From the NCBI RefSeq assembly GCF_030269445.1, contig NZ_BSTJ01000022.1:21480-85479 (forward strand): a DNA stretch of 64,000 bases, read 5' to 3'. The DNA is from Actinoallomurus iriomotensis (lineage in GTDB: Bacteria; Actinomycetota; Actinomycetes; Streptosporangiales; Streptosporangiaceae). Positions 49,645 through 58,038 of this stretch are shown piece after piece. Each line of letters begins with the position of its first letter. The stretch's first letter is position 1. A program made the translations under genes and the position numbers. Below the pieces are notes generated by a model. That model was not told the DNA's origin, searched no databases, and was given only the letters and a program-made list of their open reading frames with translations.

Positions 49645-49696
49645 CGTATGAGTGCCGCGTGGTGACCCGGATCCGGGTCACCACGGACGGCCGGAC

Positions 49697-50329
49697 TCAG
49701 CCGAGCAGACGCACCGGATCGAACGAGAACGGGAACGGCTCCTCGATCTTGAGCTGCGCACTCGCAGTGGCCGAGGCGGTGACGTGGTACCTGCCGTCAT
49801 CCCCCAGAGCACGGACGACGATCGACGGCTCGGGCTCCAGATCGATCAACCAGTACTGCGGGATGCCCGCCCGCGCGTACTCGAAGACCTTGTCGACGCG
49901 ATCGTGCTGCTCGCTGCCGCTCCTCGGCGAAACGATCTCCACGACCAGAAGCACGTCCAACGCGTCGTAGGCACGCGCCCGGCGGGCCCGAGCCGCTCTC
50001 GCGGCTTCCCCTTCGACGACCACGACGTCCGGCACGCGGATCGATGGTCCGGTGTCGACGTCGAGCGGGCCATTGACGTAGACGTCGGCGTCCACATCGT
50101 CGGCGGCGTCTTCCAGCGCACGTCCCAGGATCTTTGCCGCATGGTCGTGGAAGGTGCTCGGCCAGGGAGCCACGAGAATCCACCCGTTCACGAGTTCACG
50201 GCGCACCCCCTCGTCGGGTAGTGCATCCAGGTCATCGATGGTGTAGGGCCCGTAGGGCCAGTCCGGTGCGCCGGTCATCGGTGTCCTCGCGGAAGACGTG
50301 AGCGGAGAAGCCGTCGTCATGCCTGGCAT
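49697..50329 (-). CDS. Uma2 family (DUF820) nuclease-fold protein
   Basis: A 210-aa protein with the Uma2/DUF820 restriction-endonuclease-like fold: RRELVNGWILVAPWPS, then RVPDVVVVEG (PD), DVLLVVEIVSPRSG (ExV) and the basic KVFEYARAGIPQYWLIDLE block. The PD...ExV-like core is intact. The family is abundant in actinomycetes and cyanobacteria, but its role is unclear. ATG 50329 has gagagga upstream; ATG 50278 with gagga is an alternative that would trim 17 residues. Confidence 0.85.
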   Translation of the reverse strand: MPGMTTASPLTSSARTPMTGAPDWPYGPYTIDDLDALPDEGVRRELVNGWILVAPWPSTFHDHAAKILGRALEDAADDVDADVYVNGPLDVDTGPSIRVPDVVVVEGEAARAARARRARAYDALDVLLVVEIVSPRSGSEQHDRVDKVFEYARAGIPQYWLIDLEPEPSIVVRALGDDGRYHVTASATASAQLKIEEPFPFSFDPVRLLG

Positions 50330-50427
50330 GCCAATCGTCCTCTCAAGTGTGTCACGTCATCGCGAAATACCCTTGGTGCACACCCACCGTACATGGACGG
50401 TGACAGAACGTCTCACGCGTGTGGATA

Positions 50428-51369
50428 TCAGGCCTCGGGGGCTTCGGGTGGGGACTGCTGGAAGCGGGTGGCGCCGACGCAGGCGGTGATGACCAGGCCG
50501 ATGGCCAGCCATTCGCGCCAGTACAGCATCTCGCCCAGGAACACCAGCCCCACCACTGCCGCCACTGCCGGTTCGATGCTCATCAGGATGCCGAACAGGC
50601 GTGCCGACATGCGCCGCAGCGCCTCCAGCTCCAGCGTGTAGGGGATGACCGACGACAGCAGGCCGACGCCGGCGGCGACGAGGAGCAGTTCGGGGTCCAG
50701 CAGCTTGGTGCCGGCGGTGCCGACGCCGACGGGCAGCATGACGGCCGCGCCGACGATGCTCGCCACCGCCAGCCCGGACGAGCCGGCGAACCGCCGCCCC
50801 GTCGCACCGCTCAGCAGGATGTAAAAGGCCCAGCCGGCCGCCGCCAGCAGCGCGAACGCCACTCCGGTGAGCGTCACGTCGCCGTTGCCGCGGGCCAGCA
50901 GGGTCACCCCACCGAGGGCCAGCAGCGCCCACAGCAGGTCGAGCCGCCGCCGCGACGCGAGGATGGACACCGACAGGGGGCCGAGGAACTCCACGGTCAC
51001 CGCGATGCCCAGCGGCAGCCGCGCCAGGGCCTGGTAGAAACAGGCGTTCATCCCGGCCAGCGTCAGGCCGAACAGCGCGGCCACGCCGATGTCGCGCCAG
51101 GAGTGCAGGCGGCGCAGGTCGCGCAGGGACGACCGGTACGCCACACCGAGGACGACCGCCGAGGTCAACAGGCGCATCATCACGACGGCGTCAGGGGAGG
51201 ACCGGGCGAACAGGTTCTTCGCCAGGCCCGCGCCGATCTGGACCGAGACGATGCCGAGCAGGATCAGCGCGGGCGGCGGCACCGAGCCGAGCGAGGGGCG
51301 CAGGGCCCCCGCCCGCGTGCGGAACCAACCCGCCCGGCCGTACGAGCCCTGGGCGTCAGCGAGCGCCAT
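50428..51369 (-). CDS. EamA/RhtA-like DMT transporter
   Basis: A 313-aa inner-membrane protein with ten hydrophobic segments in two EamA repeats. Motifs such as GLAKNLFARSSPDAVVMMRLL and SIEPAVAAVVGLVFLGE are typical of RhtA-like threonine/homoserine exporters. It starts 3 bp after the ABC permease stop, so it is probably the third gene of that operon. Substrate unknown. Confidence 0.87.
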   Translation of the reverse strand: MALADAQGSYGRAGWFRTRAGALRPSLGSVPPPALILLGIVSVQIGAGLAKNLFARSSPDAVVMMRLLTSAVVLGVAYRSSLRDLRRLHSWRDIGVAALFGLTLAGMNACFYQALARLPLGIAVTVEFLGPLSVSILASRRRLDLLWALLALGGVTLLARGNGDVTLTGVAFALLAAAGWAFYILLSGATGRRFAGSSGLAVASIVGAAVMLPVGVGTAGTKLLDPELLLVAAGVGLLSSVIPYTLELEALRRMSARLFGILMSIEPAVAAVVGLVFLGEMLYWREWLAIGLVITACVGATRFQQSPPEAPEA

Positions 51370-51372
51370 CGG

Positions 51373-52137
51373 TCACTCCCAGCGAAAGAAGCGCGCCGCC
51401 AGGGCGAGGCCGAGCACGGCCCATACCAGCAGGACGACCAGGTCACGTACGGGCAGGCCGGCGCCGTGCTGCAGGACCTGCCGCAGGCCGTCGGCGAGCG
51501 CGGAGATCGGAAGCAGTTCGAGGACCGAACGTAGCCCGCCGGAGAATTTTGTCAACGGGAATACCACCCCGCCGAGCACGAGCAGCAGCAGGTAGACGAG
51601 GTTCGCGGCGGCGAGAGTGGCCTCGGCGCGCAGAGTGCCCGCCATCAGGAGGCCGAAGCCGCTGAACGCCGCCGTACCGACCAGTACGAGCAGGACCGCG
51701 ACGGCCGGGTCGCCGTGCGGGCTCCACCCGAGGGCGAGCGCGACCGCGCCGACGACCACGGTCTGGAGCAGCTCGACCAGCAGCACGGTCAGCGACTTGG
51801 CCGCGATCAGGCCGGTCCGCGGGAGCGGCGTGGCACCGAGGCGTTTCAGCACGCCGTAGCGGCGCTCGAAGCCGGTGCCGATCGCCTGGCCGGTGAACGC
51901 GGTGGACAGCACGGCCAGGGCCAGGACGCCGGGGGCGAGGAAGTCCACGCGGCGGCCCGGGCCGACGTCGAGGAGCGGCGCGGAGGCGAACAGCACCAGC
52001 AGCGCGACCGGAATGATCAGGGTGAGGAGGAGCTGCTCGCCGTTGCGCAGGAGGTTGCGCACCTCGTACGCGGTCTGGGCGCCGATCATGCGCGGCAGCG
52101 GCGCCGCCCCCGGCGACGGCGTGAAAACTGTGTTCAT
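51373..52137 (-). CDS. ABC-2 type transporter permease
   Basis: A 254-aa integral membrane protein with six hydrophobic segments and the ABC-2 signature region SALADGLRQVLQHG near the C terminus, preceded by VVFPLTKFSGG. It pairs with the ATP-binding protein 85 bp upstream to form a drug/lipid exporter. A 51-bp repeat lies between the two genes. GTTCATTG context fixes the ATG at 52137. Confidence 0.87.
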   Translation of the reverse strand: MNTVFTPSPGAAPLPRMIGAQTAYEVRNLLRNGEQLLLTLIIPVALLVLFASAPLLDVGPGRRVDFLAPGVLALAVLSTAFTGQAIGTGFERRYGVLKRLGATPLPRTGLIAAKSLTVLLVELLQTVVVGAVALALGWSPHGDPAVAVLLVLVGTAAFSGFGLLMAGTLRAEATLAAANLVYLLLLVLGGVVFPLTKFSGGLRSVLELLPISALADGLRQVLQHGAGLPVRDLVVLLVWAVLGLALAARFFRWE

Positions 52138-52152
52138 TGCTCGCTCTCACTC

Positions 52153-52203
52153 CTCACTCGCTTCGCGGACGACCTCGTGCCTCGGCCGTCCACTCCGCTC
52201 GCT
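52153..52203 (-). repeat. 51-bp dispersed repeat, copy A
   Basis: Read on the minus strand this copy begins agcgagcggag and ends cgtccgcgaagcgagtga(g). A second 51-bp copy lies at 60565-60615 within sufD, sharing 11/11 bases at the left end and 17/18 at the right end with a diverged centre. Here it fills the gap between the ABC ATPase and permease genes. Confidence 0.65.
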
Positions 52204-52222
52204 GCGGAGTGCTCGCTCGTGG

Positions 52223-53134
52223 TCACGAACGCAGTTCCCGTCCGGTGAGTTCGAGGAAGACGTCTTCGAGGGTGCGGCGCTCGATGCGGAGGTCCTCGGT
52301 CATGACGCCGTGCGAGGCGCACCAGGCGGTCACCGAGGCGAGCAGCTCGGGCACGAGGTCGCCCTCGATGACGTAGTGGCCGGCCGGGGACTCCTTGGCC
52401 ATGGTCGCCGGCGGGAGCGCGGACAGCAGCTCGTCCAGGCCGAGACCGGGCCGGGCGCGGAAGCGCAGCTGGCGTTCGGCCCCGGTCAGCTCCGGCGGCC
52501 TGCCGTCGGCGATCACCACGCCCCGGTCGACGATCACGACCTGGTCGGCGAGGCGCTCGGCCTCCTCCATGTGGTGCGTGGTGAGGATCACCGCGACGCC
52601 CGCGGCCTTCAGCTCCTCGACCAGCTCCCAGGTGGCGAGCCGGGCCTGGGGGTCCAGGCCGGCGGTGGGCTCGTCGAGGAAGACCAGCTCCGGGCGGCCG
52701 ACCACGGCCGCCGCGAGGGCGAGGCGCTGCTGCTGCCCGCCGGACATGCGCCGGTACGCGGTGCGCGCCACACCGGTCAGGCCGAGGCGTTCGAGCAGCA
52801 GGGCGGGGTCGACGGGGTCGGCGTAGAAGCCGGCGACCAGGCGGAGGTACTCCCCGGCGCGGGCGCCGGTCGGCACCCCGCCGGACTGCAGCATGACGCC
52901 GACACGGGCGCGTAGTGCCTGGTCGCGAGGGTCGAGGCCGAGGACTCGCACGGTGCCGCCGTCGGCGCGCCGGTACCCCTCGCAGATCTCCACGGTGGTC
53001 GTCTTGCCCGCGCCGTTGGGGCCGAGCAGGGCGGTGACCTCGCCGCGCCGGGCGGTGAACGACAGCCCGTCGGCGGCGATGTTCGTGCCGTAGCGCTTGA
53101 CCAGGCCGTTCACATCGACGGCGAGGGGTGTCAT
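52223..53134 (-). CDS. ABC transporter ATP-binding protein
   Basis: A 303-aa ATPase of the DrrA/ABC-2 exporter type. It has Walker A LLGPNGAGKTTT, Q-loop MLQSGGVPTG, signature MSGGQQQRLALA, Walker B LVFLDEPTAGLD and H-loop TTHHMEEAE. The C-terminal extension (about 230-303) is typical of the drug-exporter subgroup. It works with the permease immediately downstream, and substrates may include antibiotics or lipids. Confidence 0.93.
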   Translation of the reverse strand: MTPLAVDVNGLVKRYGTNIAADGLSFTARRGEVTALLGPNGAGKTTTVEICEGYRRADGGTVRVLGLDPRDQALRARVGVMLQSGGVPTGARAGEYLRLVAGFYADPVDPALLLERLGLTGVARTAYRRMSGGQQQRLALAAAVVGRPELVFLDEPTAGLDPQARLATWELVEELKAAGVAVILTTHHMEEAERLADQVVIVDRGVVIADGRPPELTGAERQLRFRARPGLGLDELLSALPPATMAKESPAGHYVIEGDLVPELLASVTAWCASHGVMTEDLRIERRTLEDVFLELTGRELRS

Positions 53135-53189
53135 GGCACTGAGTGTAGGTGGGGCCGGTCGTCACCGAGTGATGACCCCCGAAGTGCGC

Positions 53190-53207
53190 GCTGAATATTG
53201 ATTCAGC
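53190..53207. promoter_or_regulatory. ARG box (ArgR operator) upstream of ornithine carbamoyltransferase
   Basis: gctgaatattgattcagc is a 7+7 bp dyad and fits the ArgR consensus wnTGAATwwwwATTCAnw at the ten conserved arm positions and three of four central ones. It lies 46 bp upstream of the chosen start. ttgatt within it could serve as a -35, so ArgR binding would block transcription. Confidence 0.8.
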
Positions 53208-53252
53208 AGCCCGCATAGGGATACAGTGCTCGTGTATTCCTCGGGAGGTCAG

Positions 53253-54245
53253 ATGCTGCGTGGGCGGAGCTACGTCAAAGAACTCGACGTCACGCCGGAA
53301 GAGTTCCGCTTCCTGCTGACGCTGTCGGCGGAGCTGAAGGCGGCCAAGCGTGAGGGCGCCGAGCGTCAGCGTCTCACGGGCCGCAACATCGCGCTGCTGT
53401 TCGAGAAGACCTCCACCCGCACGCGCTCGGCGTTCGAGGTGGCCGCCCACGACCAGGGCGCCCACACGACGTACCTCGACCCGGCGGGCTCCCAGATCGG
53501 CCACAAGGAGTCGGTCCGCGACACCGCGCGCGTGCTGGGCCGGATGTTCGACGGCATCCAGTACCGCGGGGCGCGCCAGGCCGACGTCGAGATCCTCGCC
53601 GAGCAGGCGGGCGTGCCCGTGTGGAACGGCCTGACCGACGAGTGGCACCCGACCCAGAGCCTGTGCGACGTCTTCACGATGACCGAGCACAGCGACAAGC
53701 CCCTGGGCGAGATCTCCTACGCCTACCTCGGCGACGCGCGCAACAACATGGGCGACTCCCTGCTCGTCACGGGCGCGCTGCTCGGCATGGACGTGCGCAT
53801 CGTCGCGCCGCCCGGGCTGCTGCCGCCGGAGCCGGTCCAGGCCGCCGCGCGCGAGCTCGCCGCCCGCAGCGGCGCCCGCCTCACCCTCACCGCCGACGTC
53901 GCCGAGGGCGTGCGCGGCGTGGACTTCGTGCACACCGACGTCTGGGTGTCGATGGGAGAGCCGCGGGAGGTCTGGGGCGAGCGCATCGCGCTGCTGCGTC
54001 CGTACCGGGTCGACGAGTCCGTCCTGGAGGCGACCGGGAACCCCTCGGTGCGGTTCATGCACTGCCTGCCCGCGTTTCACGACCGGGAGACGACCATGGG
54101 CGAGGAGATCTACCAGGAGTTCGGCCTGGACGCCCTCGAGGTGACCGACGACGTGTTCGAGTCCAAGGCCTCGATCGTCTTCGACCAGGCGGAGAACCGC
54201 CTGCACACGATCAAGGCGATTCTGGTGGCCACGCTGGCGGACTGA
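53253..54245 (+). CDS. argF: Ornithine carbamoyltransferase
   Basis: A 330-aa enzyme with the carbamoyl-phosphate loop STRTR (in [16 protein letters not shown]), HPTQSLCD and the ornithine-binding HCLPAFHD. It converts ornithine and carbamoyl phosphate to citrulline. Length and the EVTDDVFES ending match the longer ArcB/ArgI-like group, and the anabolic or catabolic role is not decided by sequence alone. ATG 53253 after gggagg is preferred to GTG 53226. No other arg gene is adjacent; an ARG-box upstream suggests arginine repression. Confidence 0.93.
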   Translation: MLRGRSYVKELDVTPEEFRFLLTLSAELKAAKREGAERQRLTGRNIALLFEKTSTRTRSAFEVAAHDQGAHTTYLDPAGSQIGHKESVRDTARVLGRMFDGIQYRGARQADVEILAEQAGVPVWNGLTDEWHPTQSLCDVFTMTEHSDKPLGEISYAYLGDARNNMGDSLLVTGALLGMDVRIVAPPGLLPPEPVQAAARELAARSGARLTLTADVAEGVRGVDFVHTDVWVSMGEPREVWGERIALLRPYRVDESVLEATGNPSVRFMHCLPAFHDRETTMGEEIYQEFGLDALEVTDDVFESKASIVFDQAENRLHTIKAILVATLAD

Positions 54246-54247
54246 GC

Positions 54248-54272
54248 CGTCGCCCCGTAGGGCGGGGCGACG
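54248..54272 (+). terminator. Terminator after argF
   Basis: A perfect 9-bp stem (cgtcgcccc with ggggcgacg) and a 7-nt loop lie 2 bp after the stop and are followed by acgttt. Confidence 0.8.
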
Positions 54273-54316
54273 ACGTTTCGGTCCTCGTCGAATGGTTTCG
54301 GGGCCAGCCTGGGGAC

Positions 54317-55684
54317 ATGGTCCACGTCAACGTCCGGCCGCAGACGCCCTCCCGGCTCGCGCTGCCCGCCATCTGCCTCGGCTACTTCATGGTCATCCTC
54401 GACGCGACGGCGGTGAACCTCTCGCTGCCCGCGCTCGGCCGTGACCTCGGGGGAGGCGTCGGGGCGCTCCAGTGGGTGGTCGACGGCTACACGCTGACCT
54501 TCGCGGCGCTGCTGCTGACGGCCGGCTCGCTCGGCGACCGGTACGGCGCCCGGCGGGTGTTCTGCGGCGGGTTGGGGCTGTTCGTCGTCGCCTCGGCCGC
54601 CTGCGGGCTCGCTCCGGGAGCGGCGACCCTGGTCGCCGCCCGCCTGGTGCAGGGCGCCGCCGCGGCGGTGCTCGTGCCGTGCTCCCTGGCACTGGTGCGC
54701 GCCGCGTACGAGGATCCCGGGGCGCGGGCGCGCGCCGTGGGCGTCTGGGGCGGTGTGGCCGGCGTCGCGGCCGCCTCGGGCCCGGTGATCGGCGGGGTGC
54801 TCACCCAGGCGGTGAGCTGGCGGCTGGTCTTCTTCGTCAACGTGCCGATCGGCCTGGCCGCACTCCTGATGACCTGGCGGCACGTGCCCCCGGCGGGCGG
54901 CCACGGCCGCCCGGGGTTCGACCTGCCCGCCCAGGCGACCGTGATCGCCGCCCTCGGGGTGCTGACCTTCGCGCTCATCGAGGCCCGCACCGAGGGCTGG
55001 GCCGCCCCGTTCATCCTCGGCGGCTTCGCGGCCGCCGCCCTGCTCATCGCGGTCTTCATCGTCCTCGAGCACCGTTCGGCCGGTGCGATGCTGCCCCTGG
55101 GGCTGTTCCGCGACCGCGCGTTCGCCGGGGGCTCGGCGATCGGGCTGCTGATCAACCTGGGCTTCTACGGCCAGCTCTTCGTCATCAGCCTGTACTTCCA
55201 GAACACCCGCCACATGAGTCCGGTCGCCGCCGGTCTGGCGCTGCTGCCGGAGGGACTCGTGGTGTCACTGGCGTCCCTGCTGTCCGGGCGCGTGACGGAC
55301 CGCGCGGGCACGCGGCCGACCATGCTGGCCGGCCTGTGCGCGGGCGCCGCCGGGCTCTTCGGGCTCATGGTCGCCGGGCCGCACGTCTCCTACGCGGTCC
55401 TCGTCGTCCCGCTCATGGCGGCGGGCTTCGGCATGGCCTTCACCATGCCCGCCGCGACGACGACCGTGGTCGAGGCCGCGCCCGCGGACCGGGCCGGAGT
55501 GGCCTCGGGAGCGATCAACACCGGCCGGCAGGTCGGCAGTACGATCGGCGTCGCCCTGGTCGGCACCCTCGCCGTCTCCACCGGGCTCCCCACCGCGATG
55601 GCCGTCGCGGCCGTCGCCTTCCTCCTCGGCGCCGTCCTGGCCGCGGTCGCCGTCCCCCGTACGGCGGGGAGGGCCGCGGGTTGA
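54317..55684 (+). CDS. MFS transporter, DHA2 (14-helix) drug-exporter type
   Basis: A 455-aa membrane protein. Motif A (GSLGDRYGARRVF) and motif C (GVWGGVAGVAAASGPVIGG) are those of proton-driven multidrug exporters, and ILDATAVNLSLPALG is the DHA2 motif D1. Fourteen helices are expected. ATG 54317 is the only start that gives a normal N terminus; the open frame upstream is antisense-like sequence within argF. No regulator is adjacent. Confidence 0.9.
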   Translation: MVHVNVRPQTPSRLALPAICLGYFMVILDATAVNLSLPALGRDLGGGVGALQWVVDGYTLTFAALLLTAGSLGDRYGARRVFCGGLGLFVVASAACGLAPGAATLVAARLVQGAAAAVLVPCSLALVRAAYEDPGARARAVGVWGGVAGVAAASGPVIGGVLTQAVSWRLVFFVNVPIGLAALLMTWRHVPPAGGHGRPGFDLPAQATVIAALGVLTFALIEARTEGWAAPFILGGFAAAALLIAVFIVLEHRSAGAMLPLGLFRDRAFAGGSAIGLLINLGFYGQLFVISLYFQNTRHMSPVAAGLALLPEGLVVSLASLLSGRVTDRAGTRPTMLAGLCAGAAGLFGLMVAGPHVSYAVLVVPLMAAGFGMAFTMPAATTTVVEAAPADRAGVASGAINTGRQVGSTIGVALVGTLAVSTGLPTAMAVAAVAFLLGAVLAAVAVPRTAGRAAG

Positions 55685-55704
55685 GCACGGCCGGCCGGGT
55701 CACC

Positions 55705-56627
55705 TCAGCCGGACCCGCCGACCTGTGCGGGGACGCCGAGATGGGCCGTGAGCCGCTCGAAGTTCGAGAACCCCTCCGGCGAGACCCCGTCGCCGATGTC
55801 GAACCAGACCGAGGGCGCGTGATCCCCGCCGATGCGGTGCGCGGTGACCATCGGCGCCGACAGGGCTCGATCGAGGCCGGTCGCCTGCAGGCCGCCGGGG
55901 CCGACCGCCATCCCGACCGGACCGGGCACGCCGACCCAGTGCGGGAGCGCGGTGACGTCGGCGGGTCCGGCGCCCCATTGGACGAACAGCGAGGTCAGTG
56001 AGAAGCCGCGGGCCAGGTCGTCGGCCAGCCCGCGGAGCAGTCCGGGGGAGGGGACCTCCTCGCCGGAGCGGTATCCGATGACGATGTGGGACGCCTCCTC
56101 CACTCCGCCCTGCACCCGGGAGACCAGCAGCGTCCCGATCGACGGCCGACCGGTCTCACCCGCCGGCCCGCCCACGAGCACGGCCCACGTGGGATCGGGA
56201 GCGCGGTCGCGGCACATCTCGGTGAGCCCGCCGGGGTTCCACGGCTGGGCCGCGGGCTCGGCGGTACCCCAGCCGCTCGGCGGCGCGCCGGTGAGTGACC
56301 GCCAGAGGTGCTCGACCGCGCCGCCCAGCTCGGTGTTGGGAGCGGGCGGCTGACAGACCCGCAGCGTCAGGATGAGATGCGCGCCGAGCGACGGCGGAGT
56401 CCGGGTGGGTTCCGCTGCGCGTCCAGCATCATCTCGTGATCACCCTCGATGTAGGCGTTGGGCGCCTCGACCACGCCGTTGAGGGAGTTGTGGGTGCGCT
56501 TGACGATGCGGGGCGGCGTCAGCTGATGATGCGTGACGAAGTCCGTGAGCGCCTTCGACACGATGCCGCTCTGGCAGTTCTGTGACCTTCCACCTCGGAG
56601 CCACGAACGAACCCCTCCGTATGCCAT
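55705..56627 (-). pseudogene. DUF6177-like type VII secretion-associated gene, frameshifted
   Basis: The 5-prime part (ATG 56627) reads QNCQSGIVSKALTDFVTHHQL, IVKRTHNSLNGVVEAPNAYIEGDHEM. Near 56398-56405 the frame shifts by one base, and the family sequence continues in another frame: PPSLGAHLILTLRVCQPP, AVEHLWRSLTGAPPSGWGTAEPAAQPWNP, then CRDRAPDPTWAVLVGG to the stop at 55705. The halves look like one DUF6177-type protein of actinomycete ESX-like loci. The N-terminal part is also shorter than I expect. It starts 20 bp after the WXG100-like gene, so the two formed an operon. Confidence 0.7.
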
Positions 56628-56646
56628 GTCCGTCAGCGGTCGCGCG

Positions 56647-56955
56647 TCAGGCGCCGATGGCGTCGACGGCCGCACGAGCCCGAGACTGCGCATGCTGCGC
56701 AGGGGAGTCGTTCTGCGTCATGGTGCGCTTCACCAGATCGATGATCTGCTGGGTCTGCGCCGCGGCGGCGAGCCACTTCTGCTCCTTGCCGCTGTAGGTG
56801 TCGGACACCCCGTCCGCGAGGAAGTCCGCGAGTGCGGCCCTCACGTCGGAGTCATGCGTGCCGATCAGCTGCTCTGACCGGCCGGTGATCGTTTGAAGGT
56901 TCCCCTGCGTCTCCGCTGATGCCCCCGAGTCCCAGCTGAGCCGGTCGTGCCCCAT
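56647..56955 (-). CDS. WXG100/ESAT-6-like small protein
   Basis: A 102-aa helical protein with a predicted two-helix hairpin. It resembles the pore-forming ESAT-6-family proteins of Streptomyces, with RLSWDSGASAETQGNLQTI at the N terminus and FLADGVSDTYSGKEQKW plus ARAAVDAIGA later. A canonical WxG turn is not present. Such proteins are exported by type VII secretion. No eccC, eccD or other secretion gene is in the window; only the decayed DUF6177-like gene follows. It may be an orphan remnant. Confidence 0.72.
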   Translation of the reverse strand: MGHDRLSWDSGASAETQGNLQTITGRSEQLIGTHDSDVRAALADFLADGVSDTYSGKEQKWLAAAAQTQQIIDLVKRTMTQNDSPAQHAQSRARAAVDAIGA

Positions 56956-57285
56956 CGTGGTGTCTCCTTCAGCCCCGGAATTTCGCCCCGTCGAAACGCG
57001 TCCGGGGCGTACCGGGTTCCGCGGAAGCCGGCGGTCCCGCTCCGCGGGAATTCGGGAGTCCGCCGCTGAGCTGGACCGATGGGGAGGCCGGGGTGCGAGG
57101 GACCGCCCGGCCGGATGCGGCCATGGGTGTGCGGTGGAGGAGCCCCGCCCCGACCGGTGGAGAGCGGCTCGCCGTCGCCGAGCCGTACGGCGGGCGAAGC
57201 CGCAGGTGGAGTAAGGCTTGCCTAAGTGAGGTAGGTAACCCGGTTCCGTTTGTGCGGAGGGAAGGAATTAGGCCACACTGATGTT
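56956..57285. other. Divergent region between the WXG100-like gene and sufR
   Basis: About 330 bp without a gene. It contains a partial dyad taaggcttgcctaa (57213-57226) that resembles an iron (DtxR/IdeR-type) box at 10 of 14 palindromic positions, and purine-rich ggagggaagga at 57256-57266. The SufR-type site follows at 57275-57289. The left half shows nothing recognisable. Confidence 0.45.
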
Positions 57286-57289
57286 GTGA
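57275..57289. promoter_or_regulatory. SufR-type operator at the suf operon start
   Basis: acact-gatgt-tgtga is an exact match to the ACACT-N5-TGTGA inverted motif I recall for the mycobacterial SufR repressor. It overlaps the GTG start at 57286, and cacact (57274-57279) could be the -10 of a leaderless transcript. Apo- versus Fe-S-loaded SufR would set operon output. Confidence 0.72.
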
Positions 57290-58038
57290 AAAACGTGACC
57301 GACACGAGGAGCAGTGCCCCGGCGTCCGCCGGCATGCCCGCGTTCGGTCCGAGCCATGCCGAGCGCACCACACGCGCGCGGGTGGCACGCCTGATTCTTG
57401 AACATGGTCCCATCAGCGCCTCGGCGCTCGGCCAGCGGCTCGGGCTCACGCCCGCGGCCGTGCGGCGTCACATCGACCACCTCCTCGCCGAGGAGATGAT
57501 CGAGGTGCGCCGGAGCCGCCCGCACGCCTCACGAGGGCGCGGGCGTCCGGCGAAGCTGTTCGTCATCACCGACGCCGGCCGCAGCGCGTTCGAGCACGCC
57601 TATGACGACCTCGCCACGAGTGCTCTGCGGTTCATCGCCGAGCGGCTCGGTGACGAGGCCGTCGCCGAGTTCTCCCGTCGCCAGCTCGGTGATCTCGAGG
57701 CGCGTTACGGCGCGGCGATCCGCGCGGTGCCCCCGCAGCAGCGGGTGCGCGCGCTGGCCGAGGCGTTGTCCGCGGACGGTTATGCCGCCGCGGCCGGCAC
57801 CGCGCCGGCCGGGGGGCAGCAGCTGTGCCAGCACCACTGCCCGGTCGCGCACGTCGCGGCCAGCTTCCCGCAGCTCTGTGAGGCCGAGACCGCCACGTTC
57901 GCGCGGCTGCTCGGCGTCCCGGTGCAGCGGCTGGCGACCATCGCCCACGGCGACGGGGTTTGCACGACTCACGTGACTTCGCGTGAGCTGACAGAGAAGA
58001 ACGACGACAAGCAGGAGTCCGGAGGCGCCTCCGCATGA
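57286..58038 (+). CDS. sufR: Fe-S cluster-sensing repressor SufR
   Basis: A 250-aa regulator with an N-terminal winged helix ([25 protein letters not shown]) and a C-terminal cysteine cluster [19 protein letters not shown] that should hold a [4Fe-4S] or [2Fe-2S] cluster. It represses the suf operon when clusters are plentiful. GTG 57286 is chosen provisionally: the purine tract is rather far upstream, so leaderless translation or GTG 57295 are alternatives. Its stop overlaps sufB (ATGA). Confidence 0.93.
   Translation: MKNVTDTRSSAPASAGMPAFGPSHAERTTRARVARLILEHGPISASALGQRLGLTPAAVRRHIDHLLAEEMIEVRRSRPHASRGRGRPAKLFVITDAGRSAFEHAYDDLATSALRFIAERLGDEAVAEFSRRQLGDLEARYGAAIRAVPPQQRVRALAEALSADGYAAAAGTAPAGGQQLCQHHCPVAHVAASFPQLCEAETATFARLLGVPVQRLATIAHGDGVCTTHVTSRELTEKNDDKQESGGASA

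Noticed and set aside
52134..54206. 690-codon minus-strand frame across argF, the spacer and the ABC ATPase
   Set aside because: Crosses two real genes in conflicting frames and includes the ARG box region.
53621..54316. Upstream extension of the MFS gene into argF
   Set aside because: Out-of-frame reading of argF with Arg-rich junk; the first membrane helix follows ATG 54317.
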